Shown: one piece after another, positions 24,372 to 33,617 of the stretch
Position numbering within the stretch: the first letter of the stretch is position 1
Layout of the letters: each line of letters opens with the position of its first letter
Assembly: GCA_905215615.1 (NCBI GenBank)
Contig: CAJMQM010000003.1
Location: 1-36,943 of the forward strand
Origin: an uncultured bacterium
Lineage (GTDB): Bacteria; Bacillota; Clostridia; TANB77; CAG-508
Length of the DNA stretch: 36,943 bases
Reading direction: 5' to 3'
Translations under genes and position numbers: made by a program
Notes under the pieces: generated by a model
Told to the model about the DNA's origin: nothing
Seen by the model: only the letters and a program-made list of their open reading frames with translations
Database searches by the model: none

Positions 24372-24408
24372 AGGTTTATAGGTATAGCCTTTATTAAAAA
24401 ACCTAAAT
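24372..24408 (+). promoter_or_regulatory. Repeated leader element, copy C (before the copper chaperone)
   Basis: AGGTTTATAGG, UAUAG, CCT, a longer A/T linker ending AAAAAA, CCTAAAT. Helix 1 AGG/CCT (24372-24374 with 24388-24390), helix 2 TAGG/CCTA. The AAAAAGG ribosome binding site begins about six bases later. It starts 15 bases after the MFS stop. Confidence 0.65.
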
Positions 24409-24429
24409 TTTAAAAAAGGTTGTGTTAAA

Positions 24430-24648
24430 ATGGAAGAAGTAATTATAAAAGTAAATGGTATGCATTGTGAAGGATGCGAAAAAAGAATAGAGAATAAATT
24501 AGAAGATATAAAAGGAATAAAAGAAGTAGAAGCAGATTATAAAAAAGGTATTGTAACTGTAAAAACAAAATCTAAAATAGATGATAAAACTTTAGAAGAT
24601 GCAATAGAAGATTTGGGTTTTAAAGTAGATGATATAGATAGAAAATAA
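24430..24648 (+). CDS. CopZ-like heavy-metal (copper) chaperone
   Basis: 72 aa, a single HMA domain with the metal motif GMHCEGC (C13, C16), highly charged surface, no signal peptide. It carries Cu(I) in the cytosol, most likely to the P-type ATPase encoded 74 bases downstream. AAGG ribosome binding site, directly preceded by leader element C. No CsoR or CopY regulator gene is in view. Confidence 0.9.
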   Translation: MEEVIIKVNGMHCEGCEKRIENKLEDIKGIKEVEADYKKGIVTVKTKSKIDDKTLEDAIEDLGFKVDDIDRK

Positions 24649-24722
24649 TAATTTGAATTTTGTGAGAGATTATTAGTTTAATATGTATTAAAATACATTT
24701 TAGAAGGGAATAAAAAATTTTT

Positions 24723-26930
24723 ATGAAGAAGATTATACTATCAATTGATGGGATGACTTGTAGTGCTTGTTCTAATGGATTAGAAAAATATTTATTAAAA
24801 CAAGAAGGAATTATAAATGCTTCGGTTAATTTGGTAATGTCTAATGCCTTAATTGAATATAACGAGGAAAAACTAAACCAAAAAAGTATTGAAGAATTTG
24901 TTAAACAAGCTGGGTTTAAAAGTTTGGGCTTATATACAGATATAAAAACAAAAAATAGTGCCAAGAACAATAAAGTATTATTTATAATATTTTTAATTTT
25001 AGCAATAGTGTTAATGTATGTTTCTATGGGGCATATGATAGGTTTACCTACTTTTGATTTTCTAAATATGCATACACACCCAGTAAGTTATGCCGTAACT
25101 CTTTTAATTTTAACTATTCCATTTATTTTTTATGGTTTTGATATTATTAAAAGCGGGTTTAAAAATTTAATACATAAATCTCCTAATATGGACACTTTAG
25201 TAGCAATAGGAGTATTAAGTAGCTTAATATACAGTATATATAATATGTACATGCTTATAAAAGGTAACCATAGTTATGTAGAACATTTGTATTTTGAGTC
25301 TGCTGCAATTGTAATATTCTTTATTAAGCTAGGAAGATACATAGATGGAGTTAGTAAAGATAAAACAAAGGAAGCTATACAAAAATTAGTACAAATAACG
25401 CCAAAAGATGCAACAATTAAGGTAAATGGAAAAGAAAAAAAGGTAACCATTGATGAAATAAATAAGGGAGATACAGTAATTAGCAAGCCTGGGGAAAGAG
25501 TTTCAGTAGATGGAACAATAACAGCAGGTAAAACCCATTTGGACGAATCTTTTATTACTGGGGAAAGTAAGCCGATAGTAAAAGGTGTTGGAGATAAAGT
25601 AATTGCTGGAAGTATAAATTATGATGGGTATATAGAGTATGAAGCGGAAAAGATAGGGAAAGAGTCTACTATATCTGAAATAGTAAAATTAGTAATAGAA
25701 GCTACAAATACCAAAGCACCAATTGCTAAAATTGCAGATAAGGTAAGTGGTTATTTTGTACCAACAGTTATTATTATAGCACTTATAACATTTTTAGTAT
25801 ATTTAGTATTAGGCTTTGGATTTGCCTCGGCAATTAATACATTTGTAACAATTTTGGTTGTTGCGTGTCCATGTAGTTTAGGCTTAGCTACTCCTCTTGC
25901 AATAGTAATAAGCGAGGGCGTATGTGCAACAAATGGAATTTTAGTTAAAAAAAGTGAAACTTTAGAAAATGCTTCAAAAATAGATACTATTGTTTTTGAC
26001 AAAACTGGAACTTTAACATATGGAACTTTAAAAATTTCAAAAGTAATAAATTATAGTAACATTACAGATAATGAGATGGTACAGTTATCAGGGAGTTTAG
26101 AAGCAAAGTCTACACATCCAATTAGTAAAGCTTTTTTAGAATATATAGATAATAACAAAATAAAATTACTTGAAGTAGATAAATTTGAAGATATAAGTGG
26201 CTATGGAATTAAAGGGATTGTAGATAATAATACAATTCTAGTTGGAAATTCTAAACTTCTTGAAAAACATAATATAGAAAATGAACATGAATTGGACGAA
26301 AGAAAATTAGCTTCTGAAGGTAATAGCATAGTTTATGTAGTTAAGAATAATGAAATTCTTGGAATAATTGGTGTAAATGATATTGTAAGAGAAAATGCAA
26401 GGGAAATTGTTAGAAAATTAACTAATAATAATATAGAAGTAATTATGCTTACAGGAGATAATAAAACAACAGCTAAGTCAATTGGAAATGAGTTAGATAT
26501 AAAAAATATAATTGCAAATGTTACGCCTAATGATAAATCTAATACAATAAAAAAATTAAAAGAAGAAGGTAAAATGGTAATGATGTGCGGAGATGGCATT
26601 AACGACAGTCCAGCTTTAGCATTAAGTGATATTGGTGTTAGCGTAAATAGTGGCACAGATATTGCAAGAGACTCATCTGATGTAATTTTAACAAGAAATG
26701 ATTTATTTAGTATAATAAATTTAATTAACATTAGTAAAAAGACAATAAAAAATATAAAACAAAATTTATTTTGGGCATTTTTCTATAACAGTTTAATGAT
26801 TCCTATTGCAATGGGAGTGCTAACAGGTTTTGGTATAACAATTAATCCAATGATAGCTAGCTTAGCTATGGTATTAAGTAGCTTTACTGTAATTTTAAAT
26901 GCTTTGAGATTAAAGAGGGTAAAGGTATAG
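24723..26930 (+). CDS. copA: Copper-transporting P1B-type ATPase
   Basis: 735 aa Cu(I) export ATPase. Order: one N-terminal HMA domain with GMTCSAC (C13, C16), two helices plus further membrane helices, actuator motif TGES (about 279), the metal-channel CPC (about 382-384), phosphorylation site DKTGT (about 426), HP motif (STHPIS), and the GDGINDSPAL hinge. The last helices carry YN and MVLSS motifs, the signature of Cu(I)-type P1B-1 pumps. Ribosome binding site AAGGG; forms a unit with the chaperone. A small ATGTAT/ATACAT palindrome lies in the gap (24683-24698). Confidence 0.95.
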   Translation: MKKIILSIDGMTCSACSNGLEKYLLKQEGIINASVNLVMSNALIEYNEEKLNQKSIEEFVKQAGFKSLGLYTDIKTKNSAKNNKVLFIIFLILAIVLMYVSMGHMIGLPTFDFLNMHTHPVSYAVTLLILTIPFIFYGFDIIKSGFKNLIHKSPNMDTLVAIGVLSSLIYSIYNMYMLIKGNHSYVEHLYFESAAIVIFFIKLGRYIDGVSKDKTKEAIQKLVQITPKDATIKVNGKEKKVTIDEINKGDTVISKPGERVSVDGTITAGKTHLDESFITGESKPIVKGVGDKVIAGSINYDGYIEYEAEKIGKESTISEIVKLVIEATNTKAPIAKIADKVSGYFVPTVIIIALITFLVYLVLGFGFASAINTFVTILVVACPCSLGLATPLAIVISEGVCATNGILVKKSETLENASKIDTIVFDKTGTLTYGTLKISKVINYSNITDNEMVQLSGSLEAKSTHPISKAFLEYIDNNKIKLLEVDKFEDISGYGIKGIVDNNTILVGNSKLLEKHNIENEHELDERKLASEGNSIVYVVKNNEILGIIGVNDIVRENAREIVRKLTNNNIEVIMLTGDNKTTAKSIGNELDIKNIIANVTPNDKSNTIKKLKEEGKMVMMCGDGINDSPALALSDIGVSVNSGTDIARDSSDVILTRNDLFSIINLINISKKTIKNIKQNLFWAFFYNSLMIPIAMGVLTGFGITINPMIASLAMVLSSFTVILNALRLKRVKV

Positions 26931-26937
26931 TAAAGAA

Positions 26938-26967
26938 AATAGATAAGTCTTTTAAGGCTTATCTATT
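26938..26967. terminator. Bidirectional terminator between copA and xerC/D gene
   Basis: AATAGATAAG / CTTATCTATT with a further paired inner part. The right arm overlaps the stop of the minus-strand gene. T-rich on the plus side, A-rich left side gives T on the minus side. Confidence 0.75.
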
Positions 26968-27946
26968 ATTTTGCTTCTTCATCAGATAAAGGATTTTTTG
27001 CAACTGCATTTTTAACTTGTTCATTATCAACATGTGTATATATTTCTGTTGTAGAGATACTTTCATGTCCAAGCAAAACTTGCAAGGCTCTAATATCTAC
27101 ACCATTTTGATACATTAATGTAGCTGCTGTATGTCTTAATTTATGTACAGAGTATTTATTCATATCTAGTCCAGCTTTACCAAGTTCTCGTTTTACAATT
27201 TCTTGTACCATCCTATTACTAATACGTTCTTTTCTTTTGCTTAAGAATAATGCATCTCTAGAATCATATTTAACACCGTCATGTGGTCGTATTTTAAGAT
27301 ATTCATTTATAGCATCTATACAGGCTTTATTTAAGTATATTGTTCTTTCTTTATCACCTTTACCAATAACAGTTAATTTGTTCTCAGAAAAGCTTATATC
27401 TTTTATATTTATTCCAACCAATTCAGATAAACGCATACCACAGTTTAGAAATAGAGTTATTATTGCATAATCTCTTTCTTTGTACTCATCAGTGGCATCA
27501 TTTGTTTTCTCTAAAAGCTTTTTACTTTGCTCTAAGGTTAAATACCTAGGAAGCCTTTTACCAATTTTAGGAGTTTCTAATCCTTGAGCTGGATTAATTT
27601 CTAATATTTTAGCTTTTTGAGTTAAATATTGAAAGAAAACTCTAATACTTGCTGCTTTTCTGGCTCTTGTTGTAGCTTTACTGTGATATGTATCTGTTAA
27701 GTAATATAGAAATGAGTGTATGTCGTTTAAAGTTATGCGTTTTAATATAGAAACATCCATATTACTAATATCAATTTCTTTAATATTTTCGTTGTTGTCT
27801 AAATTAAAATGGTGCATTATAAACTTTAAAAAGTGAGACAAGTCATAATTATATTCTTTTACAGTATTAGGTGATTTATTTAATATTCCTGTTAAATATT
27901 CTAAAAATTCATTTAAAAATTGAGGATTTGCATTAAGGTCTATCAT
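26966..27946 (-). CDS. Tyrosine recombinase of the XerC/XerD type
   Basis: 326 aa site-specific recombinase. The N-terminal SAM-like core-binding domain (about 1-115) is followed by the catalytic domain with the full set R172 (GMRLSEL), K196 (GKGDKE), H268 and R271 (HKLRHT), H294 (LGHES) and Y303 (EIYTHV). Length and motif spacing fit chromosome dimer resolution enzymes (XerC/XerD) rather than phage integrases. The ATG at 27946 is forced by an in-frame TAA two codons upstream; the strong AGGAG sits 33 bases away with a 19-bp palindrome between. No dif-like site is confirmed in the window. Leader element D precedes it. Confidence 0.92.
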   Translation of the reverse strand: MIDLNANPQFLNEFLEYLTGILNKSPNTVKEYNYDLSHFLKFIMHHFNLDNNENIKEIDISNMDVSILKRITLNDIHSFLYYLTDTYHSKATTRARKAASIRVFFQYLTQKAKILEINPAQGLETPKIGKRLPRYLTLEQSKKLLEKTNDATDEYKERDYAIITLFLNCGMRLSELVGINIKDISFSENKLTVIGKGDKERTIYLNKACIDAINEYLKIRPHDGVKYDSRDALFLSKRKERISNRMVQEIVKRELGKAGLDMNKYSVHKLRHTAATLMYQNGVDIRALQVLLGHESISTTEIYTHVDNEQVKNAVAKNPLSDEEAK

Positions 27947-27957
27947 TAATTAATATA

Positions 27958-27976
27958 TAATCCAATTATTGGATTA
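27958..27976. repeat. 19-bp perfect palindrome between ribosome binding site and start of xer gene
   Basis: TAATCCAATTATTGGATTA: 9-bp arms and a one-base centre. It could fold in the mRNA and bring the distant AGGAG (27980-27984) near the ATG, or be a binding site for a protein. Confidence 0.7.
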
Positions 27977-27994
27977 CTTCTCCTTTTATAGTAA

Positions 27995-28025
27995 ATTTAG
28001 GTTTTTTTAGGCTACCTATAAACCT
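27995..28025 (-). promoter_or_regulatory. Repeated leader element, copy D (before xer gene)
   Basis: Minus strand: AGGTTTATAGG, UAG, CCT, AAAAAAA, CCTAAAT. Helix 1 AGG/CCT, helix 2 TAGG/CCTA. The AAAAGGAG site begins about eight bases downstream. The loop linker is three rather than five nt. Confidence 0.65.
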
Positions 28026-28224
28026 TTACATTTATTAATAAAACTTATGTTTTTCTCTATATATATAATATATCATTATGACCATGATTAGCAAGCATTT
28101 TTTATTTAATCATCAAATTTGCTTAGTGATATAGTAGCTATGGTTTGTATTATTAAAATTTTCTTAAAAAATGAACAGTTTAGCTGAAAGTGTCTAAATA
28201 TATACATTTCTCATGAATTTATAC

Positions 28225-28253
28225 TTGAATAAATTTTAAAAAATAGTTATAAT
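28225..28253 (+). promoter_or_regulatory. Promoter for the MMPL gene
   Basis: TTGAAT (28225-28230), 17-nt spacer, TATAAT (28248-28253). The rest of the 28026-28224 gap shows no gene; it is AT-rich with imperfect dyads only. Confidence 0.7.
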
Positions 28254-28288
28254 ATTTTTTACGCCAAAAAAGAAAGGAAGATTTAAAC

Positions 28289-31200
28289 TTGAGGAAGTTT
28301 ACAGATTTTATTATTAACAAAAGATATGTAATCTTAGTTGTATTTATAATATTGTCTGTTATATCAGTAATATTGTCTAGTAAAGTTAATATTAATTATG
28401 ACATAGCAGAATATTTACCAAGTACATCAGAAACAAGAATAGGTATGGACATTATGGAAGAGGATTTTAAAGAAATAAAATCAAGCTCTCTCGATGTAAT
28501 GTTTGAAGATTTACAAGAAGAAGAAAAAACAGAAATATATAATGAACTAACACAAATAAATGGAGTAAGTAGTGTAGATTATGATAATACAGAAAATTAT
28601 AACAAAGATAATCATACATTGTATGTAATTAATGTAGATGATACAGATGATTCTGAAGTAGCAGCTAATGTTTACAATGAAGTAGTAGAAAAATATAGTG
28701 ATTACGAAATTTACACAAATGGAGATATTTCTGAAAGAAATAATCCAGTATTGCCAACATGGATAGTAGTGCTTGCAGTGGCATGTGCGTTAGTAATATT
28801 AATAATAATGTGTGAATCATATGTAGAGCCCTTTTTATTTTTAACATCTATACTTATGGCAGTTTTATTGAATAATGGAACAAATATAATATTTGGTACA
28901 GTTTCAAATATTACAAGTTCAATATCGGCTATATTACAAATGGCATTATCAATGGACTATTCAATTATGCTAATGAATAGATATTCGCAAGAAAGACAAA
29001 AAGAGCCAGATAAAGTAAAGGCAATGAAAAATGCTTTATATAATGCTTTTAAATCAATATCAAGTAGTTCTGTAACAACCATAGTAGGGTTATTGGCACT
29101 TGTATTTATGAGTTTTACTATTGGACGTGACTTAGGATTTGTACTAGCTAAAGGTGTATTGTTTAGCTTAGTTACTATATTCTTTGTACTTCCATCACTA
29201 ATATTAATCTTTGATAAATGGATTAGAAAAACAAAGAAGAAAAGTCCAAATATAAAAATGAACGCTATAGGGAAAGCAAGCTATAAGTTAAGGCATGTGG
29301 CATCAGCGTTATTTATTATAGCTTTTGTAGGAAGTTATTTATTAAAGGGAAATTTGGGTATTTCGTATACAGACACAACATCAAATGAAATTAATAAAGT
29401 ATTTTCTGAGAACAACCAAATTGCACTAATATATGATAGTGAGGAAGAGGAGACTATTGCAAAATATTTAGAAGAAATAGAAAATCAAGACAAAGTAGAA
29501 GAAGTTTTGGGTTATGGAAATACTATAAACGAAAAACTTACATATGATAAATTAAACGCAAAATTTAGTGATTTAGATGTAGATACACAAGTAGAAGATT
29601 ATTTATTAAAAATAATATATTATAATTATTACAACCAGGAAGAAAGTAATACAATGACTTTTGATGAGTTTGTAAAATTTGTACAAGAAGATGTGTATAA
29701 AAATCAAGATGTTGCAGACCAAATAGATGATGGAATAAAACAAGATATTGATAGGATTTCTAATTTTACGAGTAATACAAAAATGAACCAAAAGAGAACA
29801 TCTGCAGAAATAGCAAATATATTAAAAATAGATGAGCAAGACGTAAAAGATATATTAATTTATTATAATTCTAAAAATAACAATATAAAAATAAGATTAA
29901 ATGAATTTATAGATTTTATTAATAAAGATGTTTTAACAAATGAAAAATATGCTAGTAAAATTGATAGCGAAGCAAAAGAAAGCTTAAAAACATTATCTAA
30001 ATTTACAAATAGTAATACAATTAAAAAGAAAATGACAAGCAAAGAAATGGCACAATTGTTCGAAATGCCAGAAGAAACAGTAAGTGATTTGTATACATAT
30101 TATATAAATGTAAATAAAATAGATACCAAAATGACAATTTCTGAGTTCGCTAATTTTGTATTAACAGATGTTGCAGAAAATTCTAACTATTCTAATAGCT
30201 TAGATGAGGAATCAATTAATAATATAAAAATGCTACAAACTTTTAGTGATACTAATACAATAAATAAAAATATGAATTCACAAGAGTTATCTAAATTATT
30301 TGGAATAGATGAAAAAACTATAAATCAATTAATGCTTTTAAAATACATGAATATAGATAACGGAACGAGACTTAGCATTGCAGAATTTATTAATAGTACA
30401 ATTAATTTAAAAAATAATACATCATATTTAGATAATATAGATATAAGTACTCTTGAAGAATTGTCTGTATTTGCTAATAATAAAAATAATATTAATAATA
30501 CTAAAATGAATAAAGTAGGACTTAGTAGTATATTTAACAATATAAGCAATGGATTAGTAGATACAGTATATACAGCAGCTAGTTTACCAAGTGAATATGA
30601 AATGACACCTAAAGAATTTTTAAACTTTGTAATAGATAATTTTTCAGATAGTATGGACAAAAATGCTATAAGTAGTTTAAAACTTATAAAAAATATAATA
30701 GATGAAAGCTTAAAAAATGTACCTACTAAGTATACAGCAACTGAATTATCAAAAATATTGGGCATGGAAAAAAATAGTGTTTATAGTATATATGGATTAA
30801 TTGATTTTACAAATAATAATACGTCTGCATGGAAAGCAACACCAAATGAATTGGTAAGCTTAATATTAGAAAATAGCAATAATGAAAGCATAAAAAACAA
30901 CATAGATGACAGTACAATAAATAAATTAAAGTTGCTTTCAAATGTTATGAAAAGCACAACTAATAAAACAAAATATTCATATACTGAATTATCAAAATTT
31001 ATAGGAATAGATGAAGACACAGTTAGAAATGTATATACATTATATACTTCAAAGAACCAAACTACTAAGCTAACTCCACAAGAATTTGTTAATTTTGTAT
31101 TAGCACATAAAAATGATTCAGCTTTATCTAATAGATTAAACAATACTACTATAAGTGAGTTAAACTTGTTACAAAGTGTGATGAAGGGAGTATTAAATAA

Positions 31201-32395
31201 TCAAAAATATTCAAGTACACAATTAGCAGATTTATTAGGTATGAACAGCAATGACTTGAATTTGTTATATGGATTATATAGCTCAAAATATGTTAATACA
31301 AACCAAACCATTTCATTAAAGGAATTTGTTGAATTTATATTAAACGATGTAATAACAAATTCTGAATATTCAAGTAATTTTGATGATGAAATGAAGTCGG
31401 ATTTGAATACTGTAAAAGGAATTATGAACGCAAGTATAAATAATACAGAATATACAAAAGAAGAAATATTTGCTATTTTAAGTAGTTTAACTGATGATTT
31501 AGATAAAAATCAAATTGAAATATTATATGTGTATTATGGAAGTATAAATGAATATAATAATGATTGGCAATTAACAGTAGAGCAATTTGTTAATTACCTA
31601 AATGATGATATATTGCAAGATAGTAGGTTTGATGATTTTATAGATGACGATATGAGAAATACCATTACAGATGCAAAAGGTTCAGTAAATGATGCAAAGG
31701 AACTATTAATTGGTAATGGTTATTCACGAATTGTAATAAATACAAAATTAGCACCTGAAACTGATGAAACCTTTAATTTTATACAGAAAATTAAAGATGA
31801 TTTAAGTGGAAGTGTAAAAGAGTTTTATATAATAGGTAATTCTCCAATGGCATATGAAATGAGTCAAACTTTCCAAAGCGAATTAGACTTTATTACAATT
31901 TTAACAATGATTGCAATATTTATAGTAGTTGCAATAACATTTAAATCATTATTTATACCGCTAATATTAGTATTAATAATTCAATGTGCTGTATATATGA
32001 CAATGGGAATACTATCTTTTACAGGAGAAAAAGTATACTTTATGGCACTTTTAATTGTACAAAGTATTTTAATGGGAGCAACAATAGATTATGCTATTTT
32101 ATATACATCATATTATATTGAACATAGAAAGAGTATGAGCAGAAAAGATGCAATTATAAATTCTTATAATAAATCAATTCATACAATACTAACATCTGCA
32201 TCTATATTAATTATTGTAACATTGATTGTAGGACATTTTGCTTCTGCAATAGCAGCAAAAATTTGTAAAACAATATCACAAGGAACTATGTGTTCGGCAA
32301 TATTAATATTGCTATTGTTACCAGCTGTATTGGCAAGTTGTGACAAGATAATTATGAAGAGAAGAAATGATTATAAAGATGATGTAAAAAAATAA
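28289..32395 (+). CDS. Giant MMPL/RND-family membrane protein with repeat-expanded extracellular domain
   Basis: 1368 aa from a TTG start supported by AAAGGAAG. RND layout: helix 1 (about 11-31), first extracellular domain with a short inserted fold (about 32-150), helices 2-6 (about 155-310, with the MDYSIMLMNRY stretch typical of MMPL proteins), helix 7 (about 334-352), a very long second extracellular domain (about 355-1195) and helices 8-12 (about 1198-1350, with GATIDYAILYTSYY). The D-Y pair within the membrane in both halves is the expected proton-relay position. Residues about 455-1140 are eight to nine repeats of about 78-80 residues. Substrate unknown; MMPL proteins export lipids or surface molecules. 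Single-gene unit with own promoter and terminator. Confidence 0.88.
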   Translation: MRKFTDFIINKRYVILVVFIILSVISVILSSKVNINYDIAEYLPSTSETRIGMDIMEEDFKEIKSSSLDVMFEDLQEEEKTEIYNELTQINGVSSVDYDNTENYNKDNHTLYVINVDDTDDSEVAANVYNEVVEKYSDYEIYTNGDISERNNPVLPTWIVVLAVACALVILIIMCESYVEPFLFLTSILMAVLLNNGTNIIFGTVSNITSSISAILQMALSMDYSIMLMNRYSQERQKEPDKVKAMKNALYNAFKSISSSSVTTIVGLLALVFMSFTIGRDLGFVLAKGVLFSLVTIFFVLPSLILIFDKWIRKTKKKSPNIKMNAIGKASYKLRHVASALFIIAFVGSYLLKGNLGISYTDTTSNEINKVFSENNQIALIYDSEEEETIAKYLEEIENQDKVEEVLGYGNTINEKLTYDKLNAKFSDLDVDTQVEDYLLKIIYYNYYNQEESNTMTFDEFVKFVQEDVYKNQDVADQIDDGIKQDIDRISNFTSNTKMNQKRTSAEIANILKIDEQDVKDILIYYNSKNNNIKIRLNEFIDFINKDVLTNEKYASKIDSEAKESLKTLSKFTNSNTIKKKMTSKEMAQLFEMPEETVSDLYTYYINVNKIDTKMTISEFANFVLTDVAENSNYSNSLDEESINNIKMLQTFSDTNTINKNMNSQELSKLFGIDEKTINQLMLLKYMNIDNGTRLSIAEFINSTINLKNNTSYLDNIDISTLEELSVFANNKNNINNTKMNKVGLSSIFNNISNGLVDTVYTAASLPSEYEMTPKEFLNFVIDNFSDSMDKNAISSLKLIKNIIDESLKNVPTKYTATELSKILGMEKNSVYSIYGLIDFTNNNTSAWKATPNELVSLILENSNNESIKNNIDDSTINKLKLLSNVMKSTTNKTKYSYTELSKFIGIDEDTVRNVYTLYTSKNQTTKLTPQEFVNFVLAHKNDSALSNRLNNTTISELNLLQSVMKGVLNNQKYSSTQLADLLGMNSNDLNLLYGLYSSKYVNTNQTISLKEFVEFILNDVITNSEYSSNFDDEMKSDLNTVKGIMNASINNTEYTKEEIFAILSSLTDDLDKNQIEILYVYYGSINEYNNDWQLTVEQFVNYLNDDILQDSRFDDFIDDDMRNTITDAKGSVNDAKELLIGNGYSRIVINTKLAPETDETFNFIQKIKDDLSGSVKEFYIIGNSPMAYEMSQTFQSELDFITILTMIAIFIVVAITFKSLFIPLILVLIIQCAVYMTMGILSFTGEKVYFMALLIVQSILMGATIDYAILYTSYYIEHRKSMSRKDAIINSYNKSIHTILTSASILIIVTLIVGHFASAIAAKICKTISQGTMCSAILILLLLPAVLASCDKIIMKRRNDYKDDVKK
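29655..31710 (+). repeat. Tandem protein repeats (about 78-80 aa) in the MMPL protein
   Basis: Units begin with an EF-x-x-F motif: FDEFVKF near 29658, LNEFIDF 29895, ISEFANF 30138, IAEFINS 30376, PKEFLNF 30609, PNELVSL 30842, PQEFVNF 31078, LKEFVEF 31315, VEQFVNY 31579. Spacing is 231-261 nt. Later in each unit is an (E/Q)LSKLFGIDE...LYxLY-like block. The fourth and ninth units are the most diverged. Base identity is low, so the duplications are old. Confidence 0.8.
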
Positions 32396-32456
32396 CTACT
32401 ATCTTCAAAAATTGCAAAATTATGTAAGATGTTCCTAATTTTTGATAATAGACACC

Positions 32457-32493
32457 AAAAATTATACATGTTTTTAAAATATGTATAATTTTT
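32457..32493 (+). terminator. Terminator of the MMPL gene
   Basis: Perfect 13-bp stem AAAAATTATACAT / ATGTATAATTTTT, 11-nt loop, then more T. Confidence 0.9.
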
Positions 32494-32603
32494 TTAATTT
32501 TTTATACATATTAAAAGACAAAAAAATAATTTTGTGATATGATAAAAAAGAATTTTCTAGTAATATCTGACCATATGTAAAAAATATATAGATAGGTGTA
32601 AAA

Positions 32604-32660
32604 ATGAGTATAGATAATGATAAAATTAAAATAAATAATATATATTATAAAAAGCAATAA
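32604..32660 (+). CDS. Possible 18-aa leader peptide
   Basis: ATG at 32604 reads MSIDNDKIKINNIYYKKQ then stop, 22 bases before the hydrolase start. The GATAGG upstream is only a fair ribosome binding site, and such a short AT-rich frame can occur by chance. The rest of the 32396-32682 gap has only the terminator. Confidence 0.2.
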   Translation: MSIDNDKIKINNIYYKKQ

Positions 32661-32682
32661 ACCAATCTGTAAGGAGATAAGG

Positions 32683-33591
32683 ATGAAGAAAAAAGATATA
32701 ATTATAAATTCAAATAGTGATAAATTGTTAATTAGTGTAACAATGTTTATACCTGAAGGAGATATAAAAGGAATATTTCAAATATCACATGGTATGGCTG
32801 AGCATAAAGAAAGATATTTTGATTTGATGGAATACATAGCAAATCAAGGATATGTTACTATAATAAATGACCATAGAGGACATGGAAAAAGTATAAAAGA
32901 AAACGAAGACTTAGGATATTTTTATGACAATAGTTCTGAATATATAGTCGAAGATTTGCACCAAATAACTTTATATATAAAAGAATTATATCCAAATAAA
33001 GAAATGATTTTATTTGGACATAGTATGGGTTCAATGGTTGTAAGAAAATATATAAAAAAATACGATAAAGATATTGATAAATTAATTGTTTGTGGCTCTC
33101 CAAGTAAAAATCCATTTGCAGGTTTAGCAATATTTATAACAAAAATAATGAAAATATTTAAAGGTGATAAATATAGAAGTAATTTTATTCAAAATTTAGC
33201 ATTTGGAAGTTATAATAAAAATATAAAAAATGCTAAGTCAAAAAACTCATGGATTTGTTCAAATAATGAAACAGTAGAAAACTATGATAATGATGAGTTT
33301 TGTGGGTTTATTTTTACATTAAATGGATTTGAGAATTTATTTAGACTAATGAAAGAAATTTATCAAAAAGATGGATGGACACTAAATAATAAAGATTTGC
33401 CAATATTATTTATTGCAGGAAGTAATGATCCTGTAATTATAGATGAAGAAAAGTGGAATGAAAGTCAAGAATTTTTGAAAAAAATAGGATATTCAAATGT
33501 AAGAGGAAAATTGTATAAAGATTTAAGGCATGAAATTTTAAATGAAAAAAATAAACAACAAATTTATGAGGATATTATTAATTTTATATAG
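32683..33591 (+). CDS. Alpha/beta hydrolase, lysophospholipase/monoglyceride-lipase type
   Basis: 302 aa, cytosolic. The HGMAEHKERYFDLMEYIANQGYVTIINDHRGHGKS block and the nucleophile elbow GHSMGS (S114) mark the Serine aminopeptidase S33/monoglyceride lipase group. Acid and His are likely in the C-terminal IAGSNDPV (Asp) and LRHEIL (His). The substrate is probably a lysophospholipid or monoacylglycerol, but is not proven. AAGGAG ribosome binding site close to ATG. Followed 26 bases later by a second, unrelated hydrolase, likely the same operon. Confidence 0.9.
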   Translation: MKKKDIIINSNSDKLLISVTMFIPEGDIKGIFQISHGMAEHKERYFDLMEYIANQGYVTIINDHRGHGKSIKENEDLGYFYDNSSEYIVEDLHQITLYIKELYPNKEMILFGHSMGSMVVRKYIKKYDKDIDKLIVCGSPSKNPFAGLAIFITKIMKIFKGDKYRSNFIQNLAFGSYNKNIKNAKSKNSWICSNNETVENYDNDEFCGFIFTLNGFENLFRLMKEIYQKDGWTLNNKDLPILFIAGSNDPVIIDEEKWNESQEFLKKIGYSNVRGKLYKDLRHEILNEKNKQQIYEDIINFI

Positions 33592-33617
33592 AAAAGGGAG
33601 GATAATGTTAGTAAAAA

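Noticed and set aside
24683..24698. ATGTAT/ATACAT palindrome before copA as a copper operator
   Set aside because: It does not resemble known CsoR or CopY boxes and lies inside the operon; such short AT palindromes are common in this DNA.
10795..28025. Treating the four repeated leader elements as a transposon-derived repeat (MITE)
   Set aside because: No terminal inverted repeats, no target-site duplications, variable internal length, and fixed position and orientation relative to the ribosome binding site.
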